Counted from the first letter of the stretch, positions 36,511 through 45,069 are shown. The stretch is DNA of 49,324 nt from Candidatus Palauibacter denitrificans (GCA_009841015.1 VXMQ01000187.1:1-49324), one strand, 5' to 3'. Translations and numbers: made by a program. Notes: generated from the sequence alone by a model not told the origin.

Positions 36511-36592
36511 CATTTCAAAATCCACGTTTTTTGGACAAAATATCCACACTTTTTGGACATCATTTTTTTGAAAAAAAGAGAAACGCAATACA
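36511..36592. repeat. AT-rich island with two 17-bp iteron-like direct repeats
   Basis: TCCACGTTTTTTGGACA (36521-36537) and TCCACACTTTTTGGACA (36543-36559) match at 15 of 17 positions and start exactly 22 bp apart, two DNA turns. Each contains the inverted arms TCCA/TGGA. A TTTTTTTGAAAAAAA palindrome follows (about 36563-36577). ATATCCACA (36540-36548), and TTTTCCACA at 36420-36428 outside the island, each match the DnaA box TTATCCACA at 8 of 9 positions. Confidence 0.7.
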
Positions 36593-36813
36593 AAGCGACG
36601 AGGCCTTTGGAGGGGTGTCGCTGCGCTGGCGGGGAATCGATCGGACGAAGCGGAGGAAGGGGAGCCAGCCCGCGGGCGCCCGGCATCCTCGTTCTGGGCT
36701 CCGGCCCCGATCCCGCCTCAGGGGTGCGGCAACGACCCGCGATCCCGGCGAGAGGGCGCCCCACCGGGCACTCCGGAAGATCGCGAACAGGCAAACAGGC
36801 ATGGGTAGATGTA

Positions 36814-37111
36814 CTCAGCCCCTGGCCACCCGAAGGTGTCAGGGGCTGAGCAAGGAAGCTTGTTTACGGCCAACTACCGCCCGGTCCTGGTAGCTTGCGC
36901 GGTCTTCCAGAACCTCTCCGCGAGCCTGGTACCGTCTGCCCAACCAGCTGTGCTCGATCCCTCTTCCCTCGGTCGCCTCGTTCCGTCGCCGGAACTCCGC
37001 TTCCTCAGGCCCGGGACTCGCGCCCCGGTTTCGCGATCTCGCGTCGGGCAACTCACGGTGCGGTCATCGGCCTCGACCTCCGGTCGGTCGGTGCCGCCTC
37101 CCTTAGCACGC
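36814..37111 (-). ncRNA. candidate structured non-coding RNA, family not recognised
   Basis: Downstream of a near-consensus promoter the minus strand gives about 300 nt rich in self-contained hairpins. They include GUUCCG-GCGA-CGGAAC (GNRA loop), CCGGG...CCCGG, CGCG-AGAU-CGCG, CGCGG...CCGCG, and an 11-bp CUCAGCCCCUG/CAGGGGCUGAG stem enclosing CACC-UUCG-GGUG (36814-36850). GNRA and UUCG loops arise only in the minus-strand reading, which supports that strand. No T-run follows the last hairpin. It does not match RNase P, tmRNA or 6S RNA by eye. Frames within it are Arg-rich and lack family features. Confidence 0.5.
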
Positions 37112-37115
37112 CCTG

Positions 37116-37144
37116 ATTCTAAAAAGATTTTTTTGGGTCGTCAA
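37116..37144 (-). promoter_or_regulatory. strong sigma-70-type promoter for the candidate RNA
   Basis: TTGACG (37139-37144), a 17-bp A/T-rich spacer and TAGAAT (37116-37121) on the minus strand match consensus at 5/6 and 5/6. This is the best promoter I see in the window. The start point would be near 37109-37113 at GGG. Confidence 0.65.
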
Positions 37145-37292
37145 CCTCGAACGGACGCGAGTCGTATTTTTTTCAAAAACTTATCGATCAAATCGCCATT
37201 TCCCGTACCGATTCGCGGAAGAAAATCGGATTTTGGCCGGCCGTTCCCGCCGTGCGCGTCGCCGTGAGGGCCTTCAGGTGAGCGGCCTCCCG

Positions 37293-39416
37293 TCAAGGGG
37301 CGCTCCAGAGGTCGGTGGGGGTGGGGTCGATGCGGGAGCCCATGCGTTCGACGTGGGTGAGTACGCGGTTGAGGAGGGCTTCTCGTGGCAGGGTGCGGCG
37401 GAGGCCGGCGACGGTGGCGACGATGATGAGGCGCTCGCGTGCGCGGGAGAGGGCGACGTTGAGGAGGCGGGGGAAGTCCCGGTTGCGGCGCTCGTCGAGA
37501 AACCAGGAGCGGCCGGGGGGCGCGTCCACGGTGTCGATGATGACGAGGCGCTTCTCCCGTCCCTGGAAGCGGTGGATCGTGCTCACCTCGAGGGCGGCGG
37601 GGGCGGCGCGGCCGAGCCGGCGCCGGATGAGGTCGTTCAGGTGGCGGGTCTGGGCGCGGTAGGGCGAGACCACCGCGATGTCGTCGATTCCATCGCGGGC
37701 CGCGGCGCCCACGAAGTCCGCCACAGCCTCGGCGTGGGTGCGGTTCCGCCGCGAGCCGTCCACGCGTTCGACCCGCGGATCGAGGCCGCTCGTGTCGAGC
37801 ACGGCGAGGGGTGCCCGCTCCGGTGCCCTTCGCACCCCGCGCCCCGTTGGCTGCCCCGTCCCACGCTCCGCGACCTCCGGCGCGTCTCTGAGCCGCCCGC
37901 CGTAGAAGAACTCGCTCACCAGCTCGCGAATGTCGGGCGCCATCCGGTACTGGAGATCAAGCATCGCGCACAGCCCGTCGTTCGGAGAGGGCAGCGAGGC
38001 GCCGCGCCCCGACACGCCCCAAGCCCCCGCTCCGCTCCAGGCGGCCGAGCCGTCCGCCGCGCTCGGCCTGCCCGCAGCCGCCGCCTCGTCGGGTACCCCC
38101 ACCCCGCCTGCCCCGCCGACGACGCCGGCTTCCCTGAACAGGTCCGTCCGCAGCCAGCGCGTGGCCGCGGGGGCTGTGCTCGACACGACCGGAGGGAGCT
38201 GCTGGAAGTCGCCCACGGCGATCGCGGGACCCGCGACCCGCGAGGCGGCGAGCGCCACATAGGGGAGCGGCGCGGTGCTCGCCTCGTCGATAACGAGGGA
38301 CTCGAACCTCAGCTCGCGGAGTTCCTCCCGGATCGAGAGCCGTGCGAAAGTGGTCAGGACGATGTCCGCCTCTTCCAGCACGGCCTCGGCCTGGCGCGCG
38401 ACCTCGAGCATGACGCGGCCGAGCGCGCGGGCGGACTCGGCGTTCCCGCGGGAACGCGCGAGCGAGAGCAGGCGCCCGGCCCGGGCGTAGGGATTGAGGG
38501 GCGGGGGACGACCTTCGCGGGTCCCGGCCGCCGGGCGATCCGGCGAGTGGGCCCCCAGCCGCCCCTCGTGCTCGGCGAGCGTGCGGTCCACGCCTCCGGC
38601 GCCGCCCTCGATCCGCCGCGCCAGCGCCGCCCCCAGGTCGATGCGCGAGTCGGGCGCGGCGCCGAGGTCGAACCCCACGCGGATGATCCGGTCGCGTTCA
38701 AGCATGGCCGGGTCCGCGATGGTGGCGAGGCGGCGCGCGATCTCGTCCACGGCCCCGTTCGTCGTCGCCGCGACGAGCACCCTGCCGCGAAGCGCGAGTT
38801 CCAGCGCCGCGCGCGCTACGAGGCGAGACTTGCCCGTCCCCGGCGGACCCCAGACGAGTTGTGCGCTGCTCCCGAGCACGCGCTCCAGGGCGGCGCGCTG
38901 CGGCTCGTTCAGGTCAGCGGAGGAGTCGAGCCGCGGAGACTCCCGGTCGAGGCGCGGCGGCAGCCGACCGAAGGCCCCGAGTACGGTGTCCGGGAAGAAA
39001 TCCTCCGGGTCCTGCCCCACCTCCGCCAGCCGAGTGGAAAGTTCGCGAAGCAGCCACGTGGGATCGAACTCGAGTTCGGCGCCGTCGAGGCGTTCACCGA
39101 GCCACTCCGGGCTCACGACCTGCAGGAGCCCCAGCGTGCGGTCGAAACGGTGGACCACGCCGAGCGCATCCCGCCCGGCGGCGTGGATGCGCACGCGGTC
39201 GTCCGCGCGGATGTCGTATGTTCCCCCCGCGATCTGGAAGGCGTAGCGATGGCCGGTCCCCGCCTCTCCCCGCAGACGTCCGGAGAGCGCCGGTATCGGC
39301 CGGTGAAGGAGGCGGCGGGCGAGGTCCGCCGCGATGGCCTCGATCTCCTCCTCGATCGCCACGCGGAGATCCGCCAACAGAAGCCACAACGACTCGAGGG
39401 AGTCAGGAGCGTGCAT
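37293..39416 (-). CDS. SF1 DNA/RNA helicase, UPF1/DNA2-like
   Basis: 707 residues from ATG 39416. After a helical and beta-barrel N-terminal part the helicase motifs appear in order: Walker A GPPGTGKS (190-197), VLVAATTNGAVDEIARRL (Ia), ESLVIDEASTAPLPYVALAA (II), AVGDFQQLPPVV (III), LCAMLDLQYRMAPDI (IV), ISTIHRFQGRE-like VSTIHRFQGREKRLVII (V) and LLNVALSRARERLIIV (VI). Substrate and role are unknown. Upstream starts exist (M at 39428 and beyond) but would overlap the divergent gene further. No strong ribosome-binding site is seen for either. Confidence 0.92.
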   Translation of the reverse strand: MHAPDSLESLWLLLADLRVAIEEEIEAIAADLARRLLHRPIPALSGRLRGEAGTGHRYAFQIAGGTYDIRADDRVRIHAAGRDALGVVHRFDRTLGLLQVVSPEWLGERLDGAELEFDPTWLLRELSTRLAEVGQDPEDFFPDTVLGAFGRLPPRLDRESPRLDSSADLNEPQRAALERVLGSSAQLVWGPPGTGKSRLVARAALELALRGRVLVAATTNGAVDEIARRLATIADPAMLERDRIIRVGFDLGAAPDSRIDLGAALARRIEGGAGGVDRTLAEHEGRLGAHSPDRPAAGTREGRPPPLNPYARAGRLLSLARSRGNAESARALGRVMLEVARQAEAVLEEADIVLTTFARLSIREELRELRFESLVIDEASTAPLPYVALAASRVAGPAIAVGDFQQLPPVVSSTAPAATRWLRTDLFREAGVVGGAGGVGVPDEAAAAGRPSAADGSAAWSGAGAWGVSGRGASLPSPNDGLCAMLDLQYRMAPDIRELVSEFFYGGRLRDAPEVAERGTGQPTGRGVRRAPERAPLAVLDTSGLDPRVERVDGSRRNRTHAEAVADFVGAAARDGIDDIAVVSPYRAQTRHLNDLIRRRLGRAAPAALEVSTIHRFQGREKRLVIIDTVDAPPGRSWFLDERRNRDFPRLLNVALSRARERLIIVATVAGLRRTLPREALLNRVLTHVERMGSRIDPTPTDLWSAP

Positions 39417-40911
39417 GCCGGACCACATCGATCGACCCAGCCCCGAGGCCGCGGCGGCCGCCGAAGCCGCCCAGGCCGCGAGCGCCGGGGACTGGAGTGG
39501 GGAGACGCTGCGCGAGTCGCTCGCGCGCGCGGCGGACTGGACCGTCAACTACCGGAAGCGCGTCGAGGAACGGCCCGTCCTCCCCGACGTCGCCCCGGGC
39601 GACGTGCGCCGGGCGCTCGCCAAGGCGCCGCCGCGCGCCCCCGAACCCTTCGAACGCGTGCTGGCCGACTTCGACCAGCACATCGTCTCCGGTCTCACCC
39701 ACTGGAATCATCCGGGGTTCCTCGCCTATTTTTCGAGTTCCACGCGGGGGCCGAGCATCGCGGCGGAGCTCCTCGTCGCCGCCGTCGGCGTGAACGCAAT
39801 GTTGTGGCGAACCTCCCCCGCCGCGACCGAGGTCGAGCGCACCGCGGTGGACTGGCTCAGGCAGGCCGTCGGCCTCCCGGAGACCTTCACGGGGTTGATC
39901 TTCGACACGGCGTCGACCGCCACCTTCACGGCGCTTCTCGCCGCGCGCGAGCGCGCCGGGGACGGGGTGCGGGACGACGGGCTCCCCGGGGGACCGGCCC
40001 TCGCCGTCTACACCAGCGAGCAGTCCCACTCCTCGGTGGAGAAATCCGCCATCGCCGCCGGACTCGGCCGCGCATCCGTCCGCCGCATTGAGACCGACGA
40101 CGCCTTCCGCATGCGCCCGGACGCGCTGAAGGCCGCCATCGGGGAGGACATCGAAAACGGGATTCGTCCCGCCATGGCGTGCGCGACGATCGGCACGACG
40201 TCGACGGCAAGCGTCGATCCCGTGGCGGAGGTGGCGGCCATCGCCCGCCGGCACGGGGTCTGGCTCCACGTGGATGCCGCCTACGCGGGGCCGGCCGCCA
40301 TGGTCTCCCAACAGCGACCGCTCTTCCGCGGCTGGGAGGCGGCGGACTCCATCGTCCTCAACCCCCACAAGTGGATGGGGACCTCGCTCGACTGTTCGGT
40401 GCTCCTGTATCGCGACGCGGACCCCTTCCGCGCTTCGCTCGCGCTGACGCCGACCTACCTCGAATCGGAGGACGACGAGACGAACCTGATGGACATCGGG
40501 CTCGCGCTCGGGCGCCGCTTCCGCGGGCTCAAGCTGTGGGTGCTGTTCCGGTGCGTGGGGACGGACGACCTGGCCGAGACCATGCGCCGGCACATAGCGA
40601 TGGCCGAAGCGGCCGCGGCCCGGCTCGTGGAGGGCGGCGTGTTCGAACTCGCGGCGCCGGTCTCCTTCAGCACCGTCTGCTTCCGGGCCGCGCGGGAGGG
40701 CGACGTGGCGGGCGAGGAGCGGTGGAACCGCGACATCCTCGCCCGGGTTAACGCCGGTGGACGCTCGTTTCTCTCGCACACCGAACTCGACGGACGTTAT
40801 ACTGTGCGGTTGTCCGTCGGGAGCGTTCACACGGAGGAGCGCCACCTCGACGAGGTGATCGAGGCGCTCCATCGGGCCGCCGCCGACCTCTCACCGGGAG
40901 AACCGGGTTGA
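39415..40911 (+). CDS. PLP-dependent amino-acid decarboxylase (aromatic/group II)
   Basis: 498 residues. Group II decarboxylase features are GLTHWNHPGFLAYFSSSTRG, ATIGTTSTASVDPVAEVAA, WLHVDAAYAGPAAM with the PLP-contacting Asp, and the Schiff-base lysine in NPHKWMGTSLDCSVLL. Closest in look to aromatic-L-amino-acid (Tyr/Trp/Phe/DOPA) decarboxylases; the substrate is not decidable here. ATG 39415 has AGGAG five bases upstream and overlaps the start codon of the divergent helicase. The next gene overlaps its stop, so the two are probably one unit. Confidence 0.93.
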   Translation: MPDHIDRPSPEAAAAAEAAQAASAGDWSGETLRESLARAADWTVNYRKRVEERPVLPDVAPGDVRRALAKAPPRAPEPFERVLADFDQHIVSGLTHWNHPGFLAYFSSSTRGPSIAAELLVAAVGVNAMLWRTSPAATEVERTAVDWLRQAVGLPETFTGLIFDTASTATFTALLAARERAGDGVRDDGLPGGPALAVYTSEQSHSSVEKSAIAAGLGRASVRRIETDDAFRMRPDALKAAIGEDIENGIRPAMACATIGTTSTASVDPVAEVAAIARRHGVWLHVDAAYAGPAAMVSQQRPLFRGWEAADSIVLNPHKWMGTSLDCSVLLYRDADPFRASLALTPTYLESEDDETNLMDIGLALGRRFRGLKLWVLFRCVGTDDLAETMRRHIAMAEAAAARLVEGGVFELAAPVSFSTVCFRAAREGDVAGEERWNRDILARVNAGGRSFLSHTELDGRYTVRLSVGSVHTEERHLDEVIEALHRAAADLSPGEPG

Positions 40912-41612
40912 ACGCCAGATTTCGTTTCGAATCCTTCGCAGCCGTTGCCGGCCTGCTCTTCGGCATCGTCCTCGTGGCGGGTTGTGCGGCCGAAGCCGAG
41001 GCCGGGGGCACGCAGGAGCGCTCCATCGTACCGCCCGACGCCCAGGTGGCGCGCGAGCGCGCGGACCGCAGCCGCATCAAGGGGGAGGAAGGAGCGCCCG
41101 TGAGGGTGGTGGAGATCTCCGACTTCCAGTGCCCCTACTGCCGGCAATTCCACGAGCAGACGCTGACGAAGATCGACAGCGCCTACATCTCCGAGGGCAA
41201 GGTCAGCTACCTGTGGATCGCCTACGCGAATCCGGGGCATCCGGAGGCCTTCGTGTCCACCGAGGCGGCCTATTGCGCGGGGGCCACGGGCAAGTTCTGG
41301 CCCATGCACGACCTCCTGTTCGAGCGCCAGGACGAGTGGAGCGGTGCGGCGGATCCCTACGCGCTCTTCGTCGGATACGCGGAGGAGATCGACATCGACC
41401 CCGAGTCGTTCGGCTCCTGCGTCCGGAACAGCACGCTCGCCCCGCTCGTGCTCCGCGACTACACCAGCGTCACGCAGGCCGGGATCTCGAGTACGCCCTA
41501 CTTCATCCTTGGCGACAGCGTGGCCCTTCGAGGCGCCGCCGATTTCGGCACCTTTTCCTCGGCGATCGACACCCTGCTCGTCCTGAGAGGTGGCGCCACC
41601 CCTCCCCAGTAA
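40908..41612 (+). CDS. DsbA/DsbG-family thioredoxin-fold lipoprotein
   Basis: 234 residues. TTG 40908 overlaps the decarboxylase stop (TTGA). A lipoprotein signal precedes the lipobox LVAGC (C26). The thioredoxin fold starts VRVVEISDFQCPYCRQFHEQ with the redox motif CPYC at 75-78. The rest has the helical insert and the cis-Pro motif SSTPYFILGD. Two further cysteines (YCAG, FGSCVRN) are present. It should act as a thiol-disulfide oxidoreductase on the periplasmic side of a membrane. No DsbB-like partner is in the window. Confidence 0.92.
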   Translation: MNARFRFESFAAVAGLLFGIVLVAGCAAEAEAGGTQERSIVPPDAQVARERADRSRIKGEEGAPVRVVEISDFQCPYCRQFHEQTLTKIDSAYISEGKVSYLWIAYANPGHPEAFVSTEAAYCAGATGKFWPMHDLLFERQDEWSGAADPYALFVGYAEEIDIDPESFGSCVRNSTLAPLVLRDYTSVTQAGISSTPYFILGDSVALRGAADFGTFSSAIDTLLVLRGGATPPQ

Positions 41613-42072
41613 CCCCGATGGTGCGGTAGCCGCTTACCCTCAAATCGGGTGTGATTCACCAGAATTGGGGGTCCCTGCACGCGAACGCGGACGTAACACG
41701 GAAGATCCGTACAGGACAGCGCGCGGCTGACGAGCGCAAGCTGGCGACGGTGCGTCCCTCGATGGCTTCGGCGCGGCGAACCGCGACCCCTGACCTCCGT
41801 CCAGCGGGGCTGCGATTCGCGGTTGCCGCGCAGATTGATCTCGACTGCGGGGGCGGCGGCACGAGAGCGGCGAAGCCCGCCGATGCCCGGATCGTTAGGC
41901 ACGGCCCACAAAAGCTTCGTTTGCAGAGAGATAAGCTTCACATCCGTTCACCTAAAATAGGGGGGTAACCCCCCTAAATTGGGGAGTAGTCACGTAGGGG
42001 ACGCACTCGTAACAATCGTTGATGGCGACGCACGACGCCGACGACCGGGTTACGAGGGCGACTCATACGCAG
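41613..42072. other. 460-nt intergenic region before the first LuxR gene
   Basis: I see no coding or RNA gene. The direct repeat AAGCTTC occurs at about 41912 and 41933. AATTGGGG occurs twice (about 41664 and 41978). The striking element is the palindrome at 41958-41976. TAACAAT at about 42009-42015 could be a weak -10 giving a start near ATG 42022. Confidence 0.55.
41958..41976. promoter_or_regulatory. 19-bp G/C-tract palindrome, probable operator
   Basis: TAGGGGGG, TAA, CCCCCCTA: perfect 8-bp arms around a 3-bp centre, followed by AAATTGGGGAG. It lies about 45-95 bp upstream of the first LuxR gene. A C-tract/G-tract inverted repeat also stands before the paralogous gene. Confidence 0.6.
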
Positions 42073-43233
42073 ATGACATCCCGAGGGGATCCGTACGATC
42101 GCATCGTGGCATTGTTGAATGAGGCCACGTTCGACGAAGCGCGGTGGGCCGAGGTCCATCGGATGATCGGCGACATCAATCGCATGAGGGGCAGCGCCCT
42201 GACGCTCTATGACGCAAAGGGGGCCGATCCCACGGTCTTCCTTAACGAGATCTACCTCTTCGGACAGCGCCGCAAGGACTGGGAGTACCGGTATTTCACC
42301 GATTACTGGGCCGGAGACGAACGTGTCCCACGCATCGCACAACTGGAGCACGGGCGCCCGGTACCCATTGGAGATCTGTACACGGACGCGGAGAAGCGGA
42401 CGTCGCGCTCCTGGAACGAAGCGCTGGTCGACACCAATGCGCAGAACGGCCTCAGCATGCGGCTGGACGGCTCCAATGGTCTGGGCGCCGTATGGGAACT
42501 TTGCGATTCCACCGAGCGGGGTGGGTGGAGTTCCGACCAGATCCGGCTGATCCGCCGACTCCAGCCCCACATTCACCAGTCCGCGATCCTGCGCCACGCG
42601 CTGATCGAGGCCGGGGCGGCGGGCATGTCCGCGACCGGTCTCCTCGCCAGCCCGCGTGTCGGGATCATCCATCTCGACCGGCGCGGCCGGATCATGACGG
42701 CGAACGACCGGGCACTGCAGACCTTGCGGAAGGGCGATGGCCTGATGGACTGGGATGGGTTCCTGCATGCCCGAACGCCGGAGGAGGACGCCGAAATGAC
42801 CCGCCTGCTGTCGCTCGCCTTGCGGCCCTGGGGAGTGCAGGGCTCCGCCGGCTCCATGGCGATCACGCAGTCCTCTTCTCGCCCGGAACGGTTGGCTCTG
42901 CACATCTCACCGGTGGGCGATGACTACCCGCACTTCAGAACGCGCAGGCTCGGCGCCGTCGTCCTCCTCCTGGATCCCACCAGCCGGGCCCGGATCGATG
43001 CGGTTCATGTGGCGAAGGCCCTGGACCTTACGCGGACGGAGAGCGAACTGGCTGTGGCGCTTGCGAACGGACGGACGGTGAAGGACCTGGCGCAGATGAT
43101 CGGTCGCACTGAAGCGACCGTTCGGTGGCACCTGAAGCAGCTTTATCGCAAACAGGGCATCTCGCGGCAGGTGGACCTGGTACGGAGGGTTCTGTCCCTC
43201 GAGAGCTTCGGCACGACGCCCCGCGACCCCTAG
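42073..43233 (+). CDS. LuxR-type transcriptional regulator, paralog 1
   Basis: 386 residues. The C-terminal LuxR helix-turn-helix is clear: LTRTESELAVALANGRTVKD, LAQMIGRTEATVRWHLKQLY and RKQGISRQVDLVRRVLSL. The central PAS-like part has VGIIHLDRRGRIMTANDRAL; the N-terminal 160 residues are GAF-like in feel (GDLYTDAEKRTS, NAQNGLSMRLDG) but unassigned. No receiver Asp pattern. The start follows alignment with paralog 2 (MTSRGDPYDRIVALL against MTYSQETYERLRALI); ATG 42022 is an alternative. The two proteins align along their whole length. Confidence 0.85.
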   Translation: MTSRGDPYDRIVALLNEATFDEARWAEVHRMIGDINRMRGSALTLYDAKGADPTVFLNEIYLFGQRRKDWEYRYFTDYWAGDERVPRIAQLEHGRPVPIGDLYTDAEKRTSRSWNEALVDTNAQNGLSMRLDGSNGLGAVWELCDSTERGGWSSDQIRLIRRLQPHIHQSAILRHALIEAGAAGMSATGLLASPRVGIIHLDRRGRIMTANDRALQTLRKGDGLMDWDGFLHARTPEEDAEMTRLLSLALRPWGVQGSAGSMAITQSSSRPERLALHISPVGDDYPHFRTRRLGAVVLLLDPTSRARIDAVHVAKALDLTRTESELAVALANGRTVKDLAQMIGRTEATVRWHLKQLYRKQGISRQVDLVRRVLSLESFGTTPRDP

Positions 43234-43241
43234 CTCTGCCA

Positions 43242-43258
43242 GCCGCCGCCGAGGCGGC
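43242..43258 (+). terminator. hairpin after LuxR paralog 1
   Basis: GCCGCC, GCCGA, GGCGGC: a 6-bp GC stem 9 nt after the stop, without a T-run. Likely 3' end structure or weak terminator. Confidence 0.45.
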
Positions 43259-43427
43259 ACGTCGCGCCCGAGGAGCGTGAGCGACCCCCGCATGCCCGAG
43301 CCGGAGGCCGTGCGCTTCTGGGAACGGATGGACGCAAGGATCGCGGAGTACGGGGGGTGCGCAAACATTGAGCCTCCGCGCAGGCAGGGGCCGGCGCTCC
43401 CGAAGCGGGAGTTGGCCGGCGTCAGAT

Positions 43428-43461
43428 CGAGCCGACCGAGTCACGCCGCCACGTCGGCTCG
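43428..43461. repeat. 9-bp inverted repeat
   Basis: CGAGCCGAC (43428-43436) and GTCGGCTCG (43453-43461) are perfect inverted arms around a 16-nt loop. The 22-residue minus-strand frame ends inside it. Confidence 0.5.
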
Positions 43462-43914
43462 GTGAGGCGCCCGCACGAACGGAACGAACGTGAGGTCGAA
43501 GGCAGACATCGCCTCCGACTCGAACCCTCGCGCGGCCCGTCTCTGGGATCTCGACGTTTGCCGACTTGTTGAGCGCTCCTTCGGTGTCAGGCAGCTCGGT
43601 GGGAATAGGACGACGCACGTCCGCCCGGGAAGGGCCCCTGGAACTGGAAAACCACCAGTATCCGAAAAGATGTTGGGCGAGTCATTCGTCCTCCTCTCTC
43701 GATGCCGAAGAGATGTCTCGTCGGCCTGACATGATAACCGGTCACGTGCGATTCCCGGGCAATGGATCGCGATATTCCAACAATATTTCGGCGATAGTTG
43801 GATTGCCCGTTTCAAGACGGGCCGGCCGGGCCACCAATGGCGCCGGCGCCGATGGGCTGGATCGGGTGGGCGGCCACCGAGGCGGCTCCCGGGTCGCTCC
43901 GGGGAGTCGGCGGG

Positions 43915-45069
43915 TCAGTCGGGCGGGTCGGCGAAGCCGTCCAGCGACAGCACCCGGCGCACCAGGTCCACCTGTCGGGAGATGCCCTGTTTGCGGAAGA
44001 TCTGCTTCAGGTGCCAGCGAACGGTCTCCTCGGTGCGCCCGGTGGCCCGGGCGACGTCGCGCAGGGTCCGGCCGGAGGCCAGCGCCACCGCCAGCCGACC
44101 CTCCGCGGGCGTGAGGCCCAGGATCACAGCCACCTGTGCCGGATCGAGCGACGCCGGGCCGCCCGGATCCGCGATGAGGACGACCGCGCCGATCCTGCGC
44201 GTTCTGAAGTGCGGATACTCATCGCCCACGGGGGTGATGTGCAGCGCAAACGGCGTCGCGGAGGAGGAGCGGGTGACCCTCATCGACCCTGCGGAGCCCC
44301 GCTCGCCGAACGGAGGCAGGGCGCGCGCCAGCAGGCGAGACAGCTCGGCGTTCTCGGCCGGCAGCCGGGTACCCGGGAACCCGTCGAAATCCCTCAGGCC
44401 GTCCCCTTGCCGCAGGATCTCCGACGCGCGGTCGTTGGCCGTCATGATCCGGCCGCGCCGGTCGACATGGATGACCCCGTAACGCCGGCTGGTGAGGAGT
44501 TCGGTGGTCGATGGAGCCGTCACCTCGGCCTCGGCAAGCGCCTGGCGCATGATCGCCATCTGGCGGACGTGCGGACGGAGCCGCTGAATCAACCGGATCT
44601 GATCGGAAGTCCAGCCCCCCCGCTCGCTGGAATCGCAGATCAACCAGCCGACGTTCAGGCCGTCGGGACCATCCATCCTGAGGCAGAGGCCGTTCTGCGC
44701 CCTCATTCCGCCCAGCGCCTCGTTGTACGCGGGCGAAGTCTTCTTCTCTTCGTCCGTGTAGAGATCCCCCGCGGGTGTGATGACTCCGTGCTCGAGCCGA
44801 GCCCAGCGCCCGATGCCCTCATCTTCCGGCCAGTATTCGGCGTAGTACCGGCGCTCCAGGTCCTCGCGGCGCTGTCCGTCGAGGCAGATCCGCGCCAGCA
44901 GGATGGCCCCGTCCGCCCGAGACCGTCCCTCGCCAACCCCCAGCGAACTGCCGCCCATGCGGTTGACTTCGCCAAGCAGTCGTTCCGCTTCCTGCCACCG
45001 CGCGTCGTCCAGCGCGGCGTCCTGTATCAGCGCCCGGAGGCGCTCGTAGGTCTCCTGAGAGTACGTCAT
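43915..45069 (-). CDS. LuxR-type transcriptional regulator, paralog 2
   Basis: 384 residues, homologous over its length to the plus-strand gene 0.7 kb away. Shared blocks include GDLYTDEEKKTS, SERGGWTSDQIRLIQRLRPH, VIHVDRRGRIMTANDRAS, DEYPHFRTRRIGAVVLIADP and RTEETVRWHLKQIFRKQGIS. The HTH spans about 320-375. The N-terminal sensory part has no assigned ligand. GAGG lies a few bases before ATG 45069. Two different palindromes lie in the 151-nt gap between this gene and the FG-GAP gene upstream on the same strand, suggesting autoregulation or control by the paralog. Confidence 0.86.
   Translation of the reverse strand: MTYSQETYERLRALIQDAALDDARWQEAERLLGEVNRMGGSSLGVGEGRSRADGAILLARICLDGQRREDLERRYYAEYWPEDEGIGRWARLEHGVITPAGDLYTDEEKKTSPAYNEALGGMRAQNGLCLRMDGPDGLNVGWLICDSSERGGWTSDQIRLIQRLRPHVRQMAIMRQALAEAEVTAPSTTELLTSRRYGVIHVDRRGRIMTANDRASEILRQGDGLRDFDGFPGTRLPAENAELSRLLARALPPFGERGSAGSMRVTRSSSATPFALHITPVGDEYPHFRTRRIGAVVLIADPGGPASLDPAQVAVILGLTPAEGRLAVALASGRTLRDVARATGRTEETVRWHLKQIFRKQGISRQVDLVRRVLSLDGFADPPD

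Larger units (their letters stand above)
36376..37292. other. 917-nt region without a convincing protein gene
   Basis: Open frames here lack ribosome-binding sites and recognisable domains. The region holds an AT-rich island with iteron-like repeats (36511-36592), a candidate structured RNA (36814-37111) with its promoter (37116-37144), and a second AT-rich patch at 37116-37230. That patch contains ATTTTTTTCAAAAAC (about 37166-37180) and the palindrome AAAATCGGATTTT (about 37223-37235). Confidence 0.7.
43234..43914. other. 681-nt spacer between convergent LuxR paralogs, hairpin-rich
   Basis: No certain gene. A GTG frame at 43277-43465 (62 codons, MSDPRMPEPEAVRFWERMDA) and a minus-strand frame ending in the 22-residue peptide MSAFDLTFVPFVRAPHRADV are visible, but ribosome-binding sites are badly spaced. 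Hairpins lie at 43242-43258, 43397-43411 (CTCCC/GGGAG), 43428-43461, and CCCGT/ACGGG near 43808-43823. Part of it may be gene remnants. Confidence 0.45.

Noticed and set aside
36560..36802. 80-codon minus-strand frame (starting MPVCLFAIFRSARWG) in the non-coding region
   Set aside because: No ribosome-binding site, composition like random GC-rich sequence and a run into the A/T tracts; not supported as a gene.
36814..36850. Strong hairpin as a rho-independent terminator
   Set aside because: No U-run follows on either strand. It fits better as part of the candidate RNA.
37233..40091. Plus-strand open frame of about 950 codons over the helicase
   Set aside because: Shadow of the helicase motifs on the minus strand; no ribosome-binding site or domain.
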